From positions 1 through 8,153 of the forward strand of contig CALGLS010000130.1 in NCBI GenBank assembly GCA_937959375.1: DNA of 8,153 nt. Reading direction: 5' to 3'. The DNA is from an uncultured Saprospiraceae bacterium. GTDB taxonomy: Bacteria; Bacteroidota; Bacteroidia; Chitinophagales; Saprospiraceae. Under the pieces are notes generated by a model, which was not told the DNA's origin, made no database searches, and saw only the letters and a program-made list of their open reading frames with translations. The position numbers were made by a program, and so were the translations under genes. How positions within the stretch are numbered: position 1 is the stretch's first letter; each line of letters starts with the position of its first letter. Of the stretch, positions 1 to 6,526 are shown in pieces.

Positions 1-16
1 CATTGCACTAATTTGT

Positions 17-52
17 GCTTAACAATTAAGATACATTGGCTTAACAACTAAG
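17..52. promoter_or_regulatory. Twin dyad element upstream of the DUF4956-HlyD-TolC operon (putative operator)
   Basis: Two copies of a 14-bp sequence, GCTTAACAAYTAAG, lie at 17-30 and 39-52 with one mismatch between them and 22 bp between equivalent bases, about two helical turns. Each copy is itself dyad-symmetric: CTTAA-CAA-TTAAG is perfect at 18-30, and CTTAA-CAA-CTAAG at 40-52 has one mismatched pair. A further palindrome, CTTAAG, follows at 56-61. This is the expected look of paired sites for a dimeric regulator, placed about 90-125 bp before the first start codon. No convincing Bacteroidota promoter (TTG plus TAnnTTTG) could be placed in 1-142, so the position relative to transcription start is unknown. 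In AT-rich DNA such repeats can arise by chance. Confidence 0.3.
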
Positions 53-142
53 TTACTTAAGCATTTCTATTTCTAGGATTTAATTGAAATTATTAAGCCC
101 CTTAAATGTCAATTTCAACAACAGACAACAAATGAAATTATT

Positions 143-859
143 ATGTTGGATTATTTAGCGCTACAAGGGAGTTCGGAAAACCCAACTTTCGTAACCATAC
201 TCTTCACTGTCCTATTGGCTTTTTTACTTTCCTCACTTATTGCTTGGACGTTTGACAAAACAACACAGCAGGTAATGTTACCTGTTGCTTATTTACAATC
301 GTTGGTTTTGGTTTCAATAGTTGCAGCAACAGTTATGCAAGCGATTGGAGATAGTTTAGCGAGAGGTTTGGGTATGCTTGGGGCCTTAGCAATCATTAGA
401 TTTAGGACTACACTTCGAACGCCTCGAAATATGGTTTTTACTTTTGCATCCTTAGCGGCAGGAATATCTTGTGGCGTTTACGGATTTACAATTGGAATAG
501 TAGGTACCATCAGTTTTTGTGTTTTTGCATTTCTATTAAGGTATAGTCCTTGGCACACTACGACCAATTCATTGATTGGAGTTTTAAAATTTGAACTCCC
601 CAAATCATCAGTAGCACTAAAAGAGCTTGAATCTATTTTAAATAAATTTTGTAAAAGGTATTCCAAAGTTCGATACCAATTCTCTAATCCTAAGAATAAA
701 AATACAAGTGAGCTCGCTACTGAAAAAAACATCGCGTACGAATATCATTTAAAGCTGGAACATGAAGATGATGCCAAGACATTACATTCTGCTATTTCTA
801 ATTTGGCGAACATCCAATCCGTAAAAATAATTTTTGAGCACACTTCAGAAAACGTTTAA
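143..859 (+). CDS. DUF4956-like inner-membrane protein, MgtC-like layout
   Basis: This 238-residue protein has an N-terminal membrane half and a soluble C-terminal half. Hydrophobic segments lie at about residues 16-35, 50-68, 97-115 and 117-133. Between the second and third is a glycine-rich stretch ending in GALAIIRFRTTLR (80-92), the signature I associate with the DUF4956 family. Residues 145-232 alternate predicted beta and alpha elements (strands near 144-152, 176-181, 198-206 and 226-231; helices near 156-173 and 209-222), resembling a small ferredoxin/ACT-like fold that probably faces the cytoplasm. The function of the family is not established to my knowledge. The gene is first in an operon, 2 nt ahead of a membrane-fusion protein gene, and no ABC or RND pump is encoded alongside, so I infer it is the inner-membrane component of a tripartite system. 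The ATG at 143 has an A/T-rich upstream context and no Shine-Dalgarno, normal for Bacteroidota. Confidence 0.82.
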   Translation: MLDYLALQGSSENPTFVTILFTVLLAFLLSSLIAWTFDKTTQQVMLPVAYLQSLVLVSIVAATVMQAIGDSLARGLGMLGALAIIRFRTTLRTPRNMVFTFASLAAGISCGVYGFTIGIVGTISFCVFAFLLRYSPWHTTTNSLIGVLKFELPKSSVALKELESILNKFCKRYSKVRYQFSNPKNKNTSELATEKNIAYEYHLKLEHEDDAKTLHSAISNLANIQSVKIIFEHTSENV

Positions 860-861
860 GC

Positions 862-1956
862 ATGAAATATATAAATTTTCATCTTGTGGCATTTATCCTA
901 ATTCTGACAGGGCTAGTTTTATTTAATTGGCGACATGGAAAAGAAACTTTTATCTTTTTTGGGTTTGCTGAAAATAAAGAATTGGAAATCAGATTGGAAC
1001 ATCCCTCCTCTATCGAAAACATTTATGTAACAGCAGGTAGTAAGGTCAAAAAAGGAGATTTACTAATGGAAGTTACTCGTTCTAGTTTAGAATTAACACA
1101 AAGCGACTTGATGCACGAGATTGCAACATTAGAATCACAATTAAAATTTAGAGCGTCTAGTCTCCAATCTTCCATCAACCAATTAGAGGGGCAGAAAGCT
1201 GCGAAAGAGAGTGAAATTCAAAGCCAAATTGCTCAATTAGAATCTGAAATTTCCATCAAAAAATCATTAATAAAAGATCTTGAGAGTATCCAACCAATGA
1301 ATGACTCACAGGGTAAAAGTCCCAATACCATTAAAATCGAAGGCTTAAAAAAAGAACTTAGATTAGTCGTAAAACCAATTGATGCTCAAATTAAAAAATT
1401 AAAAGGCGAACTCTACGCATCTGCAAATCCAATAAAAATTCAGATCAAAAAATTAAAAAATGAATTAGGCATTGTTAATCGAGAAGAAGACAAATTATCC
1501 ATTTATGCTCCAAACGATGGTGTAGTTGGTTCTATTTTTTGCAAAGTTGGGGAACAGTTTTCAGCATACAATACGTTAATTACTTTTTATCAAAAAAATC
1601 CTACTCAAGTTAAGGCTTATGTTTTAGAGAATTTGATTTTGAATGTAAACATGGGTGATAGCGTTTGGGTATCTTCTAGTGTTCAGGCTAATACACAATG
1701 CAGAGGAAAGATTATAGGTATGGGATCTCGGATTATTGAAATACCTGAACGACTAAGAAAGAATCCTGCATTCAAAACCTATGGTCGAGAAATTCAAATT
1801 GAAATTTCTCCAAACAACGATTTCCTTCAAAAAGAAAAAGTAACACTCAAGTCTATCATCAAAAGAGATGAAAACAAGGACGCAATTCACGCATCCACTC
1901 CTCGTAATATATTTGATGAAATTCTGACAAAAAAAGTCAATCAGAAATCAGAATAA
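862..1956 (+). CDS. HlyD-family membrane-fusion (periplasmic adaptor) protein
   Basis: This 364-residue protein has one N-terminal membrane anchor (about 5-22) and then the split-lipoyl architecture of HlyD/AcrA-type adaptors. The first lipoyl half is at 51-71 (IYVTAGSKVKKGDLLMEV), a long coiled-coil hairpin spans about 75-212, and the second lipoyl half is at 214-242 (IYAPNDGVVGS onwards). A beta-barrel/membrane-proximal region follows at about 245-333, with a short charged tail. Such proteins bridge an inner-membrane pump to an outer-membrane TolC-type channel in the periplasm. The order in this operon fits that role: membrane protein upstream (2-nt gap) and TolC-like protein downstream (1-nt gap), implying translational coupling. 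The usual ABC or RND partner is missing, so the partner is inferred to be the DUF4956 protein. The descending arm of the hairpin contains a proline-phased 18-residue tandem repeat, which is unusual. The family call is firm; the substrate is unknown. Confidence 0.88.
   Translation: MKYINFHLVAFILILTGLVLFNWRHGKETFIFFGFAENKELEIRLEHPSSIENIYVTAGSKVKKGDLLMEVTRSSLELTQSDLMHEIATLESQLKFRASSLQSSINQLEGQKAAKESEIQSQIAQLESEISIKKSLIKDLESIQPMNDSQGKSPNTIKIEGLKKELRLVVKPIDAQIKKLKGELYASANPIKIQIKKLKNELGIVNREEDKLSIYAPNDGVVGSIFCKVGEQFSAYNTLITFYQKNPTQVKAYVLENLILNVNMGDSVWVSSSVQANTQCRGKIIGMGSRIIEIPERLRKNPAFKTYGREIQIEISPNNDFLQKEKVTLKSIIKRDENKDAIHASTPRNIFDEILTKKVNQKSE
1321..1482 (+). repeat. Three tandem 54-bp (18-residue) repeats within the adaptor hairpin
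   Basis: Residues 154-207 of the adaptor divide into three 18-residue units, each beginning with proline (P154, P172, P190) and reaching a conserved KxEL 12 residues later: PNTIKIEGLKKEL, PIDAQIKKLKGEL and PIKIQIKKLKNEL. The tail of the third unit is degenerate. At DNA level units two and three are clearly similar (around 1387-1410 and 1441-1464), while unit one has diverged. This suggests internal duplication that lengthened one arm of the coiled-coil hairpin. Confidence 0.6.
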
Positions 1957-1957
1957 A

Positions 1958-3193
1958 ATGAGGAAATGTATTTTTTCATATCTAATCAGCGTCATACCCT
2001 TATTTACATTTGGGCAAGTTCCTATTTCAGATTTTTTAAAAAGTTATCAAACTGAAGAGGCAGTCAACTTTCAATCTAGCAAACTCAATAGTTTAAATCA
2101 ATCTTCTTTCAATTTAGCATACGTTGAAAAATTAGAATTCAGGACAGAGACAAACGAGTTCGATTGGCGCAAACAAGAGTTCTTAGTACGAGCAAGCCCC
2201 AACAGTAGAAAGCATGTAAAAACGCAGCGACAATATCAAAAAACAGTTAGTTACATCACTCAAATGGAATTGGCGATCGCAAAAAATCAAGCACTTCGCA
2301 AAAGGTATGATCTAATTGTGGATGTTATTTATTTAAAGGAAATTTTATCTCTTAAAAATAAATACGCTCAACTACTCAGTGACAAAGTCACACTATTAAG
2401 ACGGAGCATTTCCCTAGCAGATTTTGATGTTATGGAACTGATTGAAGCAGAAGATGATGTACAAAAAAACGTTCGGGAAACCATGGACATCATGAACGCC
2501 ATCATCACCACTGACAATTCAATTCAGCGAATTTTTCCTCTTTTAGAAGAAAAGGGAATAGAGGACGTGAACTTCATAACTGTCAATGATATTAAGTTAT
2601 TTTTAAAAAAATCGAACATCTCTAAAGTTGTCCATCCTCAACTAGAAGTTCAATCGGGAAAAGTATACAACAAAATGCTAGAATACGAATGGGAAGTTGC
2701 TAAAACAAAATTCTCTCTTGGATTCGTACAAGCCCAATATGGCTATGACTCTGATGACAATTTTCGAAAGAGTTTTTCTATTGGAATTGGCTTTGACATT
2801 CCATTTAAGAGCATGGGACGTATTGAATTAAATGAATTAGAAATTAGTATTCATGAAAACGAAAGTGAATTCAGAAACTTGAAAAATGAAATTTCGGAAG
2901 GTAGATTCAGGCAACGACAAGAACTCGAAAATCTAATTAGAAAATACGATTTGGTCAATCAACAACTTAAAGAGGGGCAATCAGAATATGCCTTAAAAGA
3001 ATATCAAAAAATAGCGGAAGCTCCTCCCAAGGCTATTGTCAAATTGAGAGAGAATACCTTACGAACTGAATTATTACTTAAAACATTAGAGTATAATATT
3101 GTTCAAACATATATCGAGTACTTAGATTACGCGGGGCTCATTGGACAGGAACCGTTTAGAAATTATTTGGAGAAATCCATAGTTAAGGACTGA
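1958..3193 (+). CDS. TolC-like outer-membrane efflux/channel protein
   Basis: This 411-residue protein starts with a Sec signal peptide (cleavage probably after FTFG, about residue 19). Cys4 lies inside the signal, so it is not a lipoprotein. The mature chain has two pseudo-repeats, as in TolC proteins. Candidate membrane strands at about 58-96 are followed by long helices at about 98-195. A second pair of strands at about 251-262 and 271-283 (FSIGIGFDIPF, the recurrent 'G..F.IPL' type motif) is followed by long helices at about 287-392. The C-terminus (YIEYLDYAGLIGQEPFRNYL) matches the usual ending of Bacteroidota TolC-like proteins. Such proteins form trimeric outer-membrane channels with periplasmic helical tunnels. 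At 411 residues it is slightly short for the family, and divergent. It starts 1 nt after the adaptor stop codon, so the two are probably co-translated and partner each other. No specific substrate can be read from the sequence. Confidence 0.78.
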   Translation: MRKCIFSYLISVIPLFTFGQVPISDFLKSYQTEEAVNFQSSKLNSLNQSSFNLAYVEKLEFRTETNEFDWRKQEFLVRASPNSRKHVKTQRQYQKTVSYITQMELAIAKNQALRKRYDLIVDVIYLKEILSLKNKYAQLLSDKVTLLRRSISLADFDVMELIEAEDDVQKNVRETMDIMNAIITTDNSIQRIFPLLEEKGIEDVNFITVNDIKLFLKKSNISKVVHPQLEVQSGKVYNKMLEYEWEVAKTKFSLGFVQAQYGYDSDDNFRKSFSIGIGFDIPFKSMGRIELNELEISIHENESEFRNLKNEISEGRFRQRQELENLIRKYDLVNQQLKEGQSEYALKEYQKIAEAPPKAIVKLRENTLRTELLLKTLEYNIVQTYIEYLDYAGLIGQEPFRNYLEKSIVKD

Positions 3194-3433
3194 ATGTTTT
3201 TTGATTTAATTCTAGGATGTTTTTTTTTTCAAATGTCATTCCCTTTTGCATCCCCTAAATCCCTAAAAGTAGTTCTGCGCATTGACAAACTTTACTGATA
3301 GCCTCAAACAGCGTATCATATTTGGCAGTGAAAAATAGTTTTAAAAACACTCCCATTCAAATATAAAAAATACCCACTCAGCAAAAAATAATTCTATTGA
3401 CCGGCGTCTTAAATTACTTTTAAGAAAAAAATC
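3194..3433. other. Intergenic spacer between the tripartite operon and the T9SS protein gene
   Basis: This 240-bp AT-rich spacer holds no recognisable RNA gene. A run of ten T residues lies at 3220-3229, soon after the TolC-like stop codon, but I could not find a stable stem before it, so it is not called a terminator. A 34-codon reading frame starts with ATG directly after the upstream stop (3194-3298) and has no recognisable homology. The right part should contain the promoter of the downstream gene; only weak matches to the Bacteroidota -7 element TAnnTTTG are present (CATATTTG at 3317-3324, TAGTTTTA at 3336-3343 and TACTTTTA at 3415-3422). Confidence 0.6.
3397..3422 (+). promoter_or_regulatory. 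Weak candidate promoter for the T9SS surface-protein gene
   Basis: A TTG at 3397-3399 is followed 15 nt later by TACTTTTA (3415-3422), a 7-of-8 match to the Bacteroidota -7 element TAnnTTTG. The spacer is shorter than the usual 17-23 nt, and the predicted leader would be under 10 nt. Two other 7-of-8 matches exist upstream without a well-placed TTG, so this is a tentative choice. Confidence 0.18.
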
Positions 3434-5683
3434 ATGCGAAAAATTTTATTCATTTTCACTCTTTTGTGTACAACTTTAAGCACCAATGCTCAACCATGCA
3501 TTACCAATAACATCACCTTCACTTCTCAAGCTCAGGTTGATGATTTTCCAATTCAATTTCCTAATTGCACAGAAATTCAGGGAAATGTTGAAATTGATGG
3601 TGACGCAGATATTACCAATTTAAATGGACTAAATTCTATTGTAATAATTGATGGTGATTTAGAAATTTATGACAATTCCAATCTTACTTCACTTACGGGA
3701 CTTGAACAATTGGATACAATCACTGGCGATCTAGATATTATTGGAAATGGATTGGTCAGTCTCAATGGTTTAAACAACTTAAACCACGTTGCTGGTTTTG
3801 TTTACATCAGCGATCATAGCTCACTTGAGAACATTGATGGCTTAAACAATCTCAGTAGTATTGGTGATTTTTTTGAAATTATAGAAAACACAGCCTTAAC
3901 AAGCGTTGAGGGATTAGAAAATTTAGAAACCATCAATGGTCATTTCCAATTGGATTATAATCCCCAACTCAGCCAATTAAATGGTTTAGAAAAACTTTCA
4001 TCCGTTGGAAGTTATGTAAAAATTGTGTTTAATCCTGTTTTAGAAAATCTGGATGCATTACAAAATCTTCGACATGTAGGAGAGACTTTTAGAATTCAAG
4101 GAAACGATATATTAAACAATATACTGGGTTTAGATGGCTTATTATCGATTGCTAATAATCTTAGAATTTTTAACAATCCTCAACTAGAAGATTGCTCCAT
4201 AAATATTCTGTGCAACAGCTGGGCCATTGGAGGAGATATTGATATTTTCAACAACGCCATTGGATGTATGGACACCTTGGATATAATCAGCAAATGCCAG
4301 GAAGGAATTTCTGGAACGGTTTATTATGATTTCAATCAAAACCAACAAAGAGACAGTTTTGAGGGCGGTATTCCAATGACAATTATTGACATTACCTCTG
4401 ACAACACACGTACTTTTTCCAATATAAATGGCAGGTATTTTTTCACGGCTCAAGAAGGTATAACATACGACTTTGAGGTTGAGAACAATGCAGATTGGAC
4501 ATTGAATTCCACTCCAAGTTCTTACACTATAAACTATACTTCGGGAAGTGTCACCAACCAAAACAACGATTTTGGATTTACTCCAAATTTCACCCGTCAT
4601 GATTTTGAGATTGATCAATTCAGCAATGCCACCAGATGCAATTCGGAAGTTAACTTTTACATCAGTTCTAAAAATACAGGAACTTTTTTAGAAGAAAACG
4701 GCAAGGTCGAAATCGTATTTGATGAACTATACAATTTTGTAGATGCTTATCCTTACCCTAACAATATTGACCTTAGCAGTCGAACCTTGAGCTGGAACTA
4801 CAGCGATCTTTATCCATTTCAGCAGCAGCAGATTAGTATTCGTTTTGAGATGCCAGATGAGACTTTTACAGGCGAATTAACGGAAATCACCACTTCTGTT
4901 TTTAGAGATTCATTGGGCCAATTAGTTGAAACTACCTCTTCCAATTATCAGTCTATTATCAGATGTTCGTACGACCCGAATGATAAATTAGTTTTTCCTG
5001 AGGGAGAACAAGAAGAGAAATTCACACCAAAAGATATGCCTTTAGAATATACCATTCGATTTCAAAACACAGGAAATGATTACGCATGGGATATAGAAAT
5101 CAAGGACACACTTGACGAGAACTTAAACTTAAATACGTTTGAAGTTTTGTTTACTAGTCACGAATTACAAACTTCTATTTCTGAAGATGGTGCAATAAGT
5201 TTTTTGTTTAAAGACATTTTTCTTCCTGACAGTAGCAGCAACTTTGTAGAGAGTCAGGGGTTTGTAAAATATCGAATAATGCCGAAAGCAAACTTAGACA
5301 ACTTTACCGTAATTGAAAATACTGCACATATTTATTTCGATGCCAATCCTCCAATTGTGACAAACACGACAATCAATACCTTAGTAGATGAAATTCCTGT
5401 ACCTGTAATAACAACCGAGGAAAATATTCAGTTGGACGTTTTTCCGAACCCAACGGATGACATTCTTCATATTCTATTGCCAAAAAATATTCATACAGAA
5501 AATTACGAATTAGAACTTTGGGATCTTTCAGGTCAACCTATTTTCTTAGACCAAGACCAACACTCTTTCAACCAAATCCGAGTAGGAGGATTGCCTGAGG
5601 GATTTTACATTATTAGCTTGAGAAGTAAAACTACACATCAATTGAAAAGCATGACAAGGTTTTTCATTAGGAAGTTGAATTAA
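3434..5683 (+). CDS. T9SS-secreted leucine-rich-repeat surface protein with DUF7619-type domain
   Basis: This 749-residue protein begins with a signal peptide (1-19, cleavage near STNA/Q). An LRR solenoid of the receptor-L-domain type, common in Bacteroidota surface proteins, follows at about 45-252. A cysteine-bearing cap lies at about 251-289 (C254, C260, C278, C288), then an SdrD-B-like beta domain beginning GISGTVYYDFNQNQQRD (291-307). A beta-rich region at about 385-508 leads into a DUF7619-type module starting CSYDPNDKLVFPEG (511-524) and ending near 652. The type A T9SS sorting domain occupies about 665-749, with VFPNPTDDILHI, ELWDLSGQPIF and LPEGFYIISLRS. The protein is therefore exported by Sec and then T9SS, and probably anchored on the cell surface or released. 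A binding or adhesive role is inferred; no catalytic residues are seen. The ATG at 3434 is preceded by an A-rich stretch. A strong terminator closes the unit. Confidence 0.9.
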   Translation: MRKILFIFTLLCTTLSTNAQPCITNNITFTSQAQVDDFPIQFPNCTEIQGNVEIDGDADITNLNGLNSIVIIDGDLEIYDNSNLTSLTGLEQLDTITGDLDIIGNGLVSLNGLNNLNHVAGFVYISDHSSLENIDGLNNLSSIGDFFEIIENTALTSVEGLENLETINGHFQLDYNPQLSQLNGLEKLSSVGSYVKIVFNPVLENLDALQNLRHVGETFRIQGNDILNNILGLDGLLSIANNLRIFNNPQLEDCSINILCNSWAIGGDIDIFNNAIGCMDTLDIISKCQEGISGTVYYDFNQNQQRDSFEGGIPMTIIDITSDNTRTFSNINGRYFFTAQEGITYDFEVENNADWTLNSTPSSYTINYTSGSVTNQNNDFGFTPNFTRHDFEIDQFSNATRCNSEVNFYISSKNTGTFLEENGKVEIVFDELYNFVDAYPYPNNIDLSSRTLSWNYSDLYPFQQQQISIRFEMPDETFTGELTEITTSVFRDSLGQLVETTSSNYQSIIRCSYDPNDKLVFPEGEQEEKFTPKDMPLEYTIRFQNTGNDYAWDIEIKDTLDENLNLNTFEVLFTSHELQTSISEDGAISFLFKDIFLPDSSSNFVESQGFVKYRIMPKANLDNFTVIENTAHIYFDANPPIVTNTTINTLVDEIPVPVITTEENIQLDVFPNPTDDILHILLPKNIHTENYELELWDLSGQPIFLDQDQHSFNQIRVGGLPEGFYIISLRSKTTHQLKSMTRFFIRKLN
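3572..4189 (+). repeat. Leucine-rich repeat array, about eight to nine units of 24 residues
   Basis: The GL motif of each unit falls at residues 65, 89, 112, 136, 160, 184, 208 (AL instead of GL) and 232 of the encoded protein. The spacing is 24 residues throughout except one of 23. The unit reads roughly I-x-G-D-L-x-I-x-x-N-x-x-L-x-x-L-x-G-L-x-x-L. The GDL strand is best kept in the first units and drifts later (GFV, GDF, GHF, GSY, GET), while the GL turn and spacing persist. Repeats are conserved in protein rather than DNA, so this is an old array. Confidence 0.85.
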
Positions 5684-5692
5684 ATCAACTTC
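5671..5692 (+). other. Small hairpin spanning the stop codon of the surface-protein gene
   Basis: Perfect 8-bp arms GAAGTTGA (5671-5678) and TCAACTTC (5685-5692) enclose a 6-nt loop containing the end of the TAA stop codon (5681-5683). It is not followed by a T tract, so it is not a terminator by itself. It may protect the mRNA 3' end or be incidental. Confidence 0.35.
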
Positions 5693-5715
5693 AGGAGGTT
5701 AACTTGGAAATAGGT

Positions 5716-5753
5716 ATCGTGAGCACCAATCGTGCTCACGATTACTTTTTTTT
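5716..5753 (+). terminator. Strong intrinsic terminator after the T9SS surface-protein gene
   Basis: A perfect 11-bp stem pairs ATCGTGAGCAC (5716-5726) with GTGCTCACGAT (5732-5742) around a CAATC loop. It is followed after three bases by eight T residues (5746-5753). The stem is GC-richer than the surroundings. It sits between convergent genes, 13 nt from the stop codon of the minus-strand regulator. On the minus strand no U tract follows the hairpin, so efficient termination is expected mainly for plus-strand transcription. Confidence 0.9.
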
Positions 5754-5755
5754 AC

Positions 5756-6514
5756 TTAGTCCCCCTCTCCTCTTAGCCATTTTTTAAACTTCCCTGAGCG
5801 CTCTGTGCTAACGATCGTATCAATTGAGCAGGGTTCTAACACTACTTTTACTCTTGACTTAGACACTGTCACCATTTTAACGATAGAGCTGACACGAACG
5901 ATAAATTGTCGGTTGACACGGAAAAATATTTCTCTATCCAAATCCTCTTCTAACCGATCCAATGAGTAATCAACGGAATAGCGCTTGCCTTCAGAAGTGG
6001 TCAGAAATGTAATTTTATTTTCTGTATAAAAATAAGCTACATCTTGAATTTCAACTGTTTTTAAATTTTGCCCTACACGAATCAAGAAGCGTTTCAAGCG
6101 TTGTGATTTTTCTTTTTGTAGCTGTTGTGCAAGTTTTGCATAGTCAAAAGAAGTAGTCGATTGAAGTGTTTTATATTTTTCTAATGCAGATTTGAGTTCG
6201 TCTTTTTTGATGGGTTTCAGTAAATAATCGATGGCATTTACTTTGAATGCTTGGATCGCATATTCATCGTATGCCGTAGTAAAAATAATGGGTTGAGTAA
6301 TTGTGGTACGGCTAAAAATTTCAAATGCGGAGCCATCAGCTAAATGGATATCCAAAAAAATCAAGTCTGGCATTTCTTGATTTTTCACCCAGGCTAAAAC
6401 CGACTCTACACTATCTAAGCTACCTATCACCTCAATAGAGCTATCCATCTCTTTGATTAATTTCTTTAGCCGATTAACAGCTGGTTGTTCGTCTTCAATA
6501 ATTAATACTTTCAT
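5756..6514 (-). CDS. LytTR-family response regulator transcription factor
   Basis: This 252-residue two-domain regulator has an N-terminal receiver (about 1-118) containing all key residues: acidic pocket E7-D8-E9, phosphoacceptor D55 in LIFLDIHLADG, the switch threonines at T79-T80 (FTTAYDEYA) and K100 in DYLLKPI. A linker leads to a LytTR DNA-binding domain (about 140-249) with RFLIRVGQNLKTV, the VAYFYTENKITFL strand pair and FFRVNRQFIV. Phosphorylation of D55 by the partner kinase should promote DNA binding as a dimer, typically to spaced direct repeats. The gene follows the sensor kinase by 12 nt on the same strand, so the two form one operon and a cognate pair. It converges with the T9SS protein gene. 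Its target genes cannot be read from the window. Domain assignment is firm. Confidence 0.95.
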   Translation of the reverse strand: MKVLIIEDEQPAVNRLKKLIKEMDSSIEVIGSLDSVESVLAWVKNQEMPDLIFLDIHLADGSAFEIFSRTTITQPIIFTTAYDEYAIQAFKVNAIDYLLKPIKKDELKSALEKYKTLQSTTSFDYAKLAQQLQKEKSQRLKRFLIRVGQNLKTVEIQDVAYFYTENKITFLTTSEGKRYSVDYSLDRLEEDLDREIFFRVNRQFIVRVSSIVKMVTVSKSRVKVVLEPCSIDTIVSTERSGKFKKWLRGEGD

Positions 6515-6526
6515 ATTTTCATTTGA

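Noticed and set aside
132..158. Eight-codon frame (MKLLCWII) overlapping the start of the DUF4956 gene
   Set aside because: Too short to judge, no leader-peptide features such as repeated amino-acid codons and no attenuator after it.
478..732. 84-codon open frame on the minus strand
   Set aside because: It lies wholly inside the DUF4956 gene, has no recognisable domain, and is a shadow frame.
3220..3229. T10 tract as a terminator of the tripartite operon
   Set aside because: No stable GC-containing stem could be found immediately before it.
4184..4618. 144-codon open frame on the minus strand
   Set aside because: It is antisense to the T9SS surface-protein gene, with a composition unlike a real protein and no motif.
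4820..4831. Four CAG repeats encoding QQQQ
   Set aside because: A short in-frame run within the surface protein; too short to suggest phase variation.
5693..5810. AGGAGGT followed by a TTG-initiated 27-codon frame
   Set aside because: The frame runs through the intrinsic terminator and into the antisense of the response regulator; Bacteroidota rarely use such a site.
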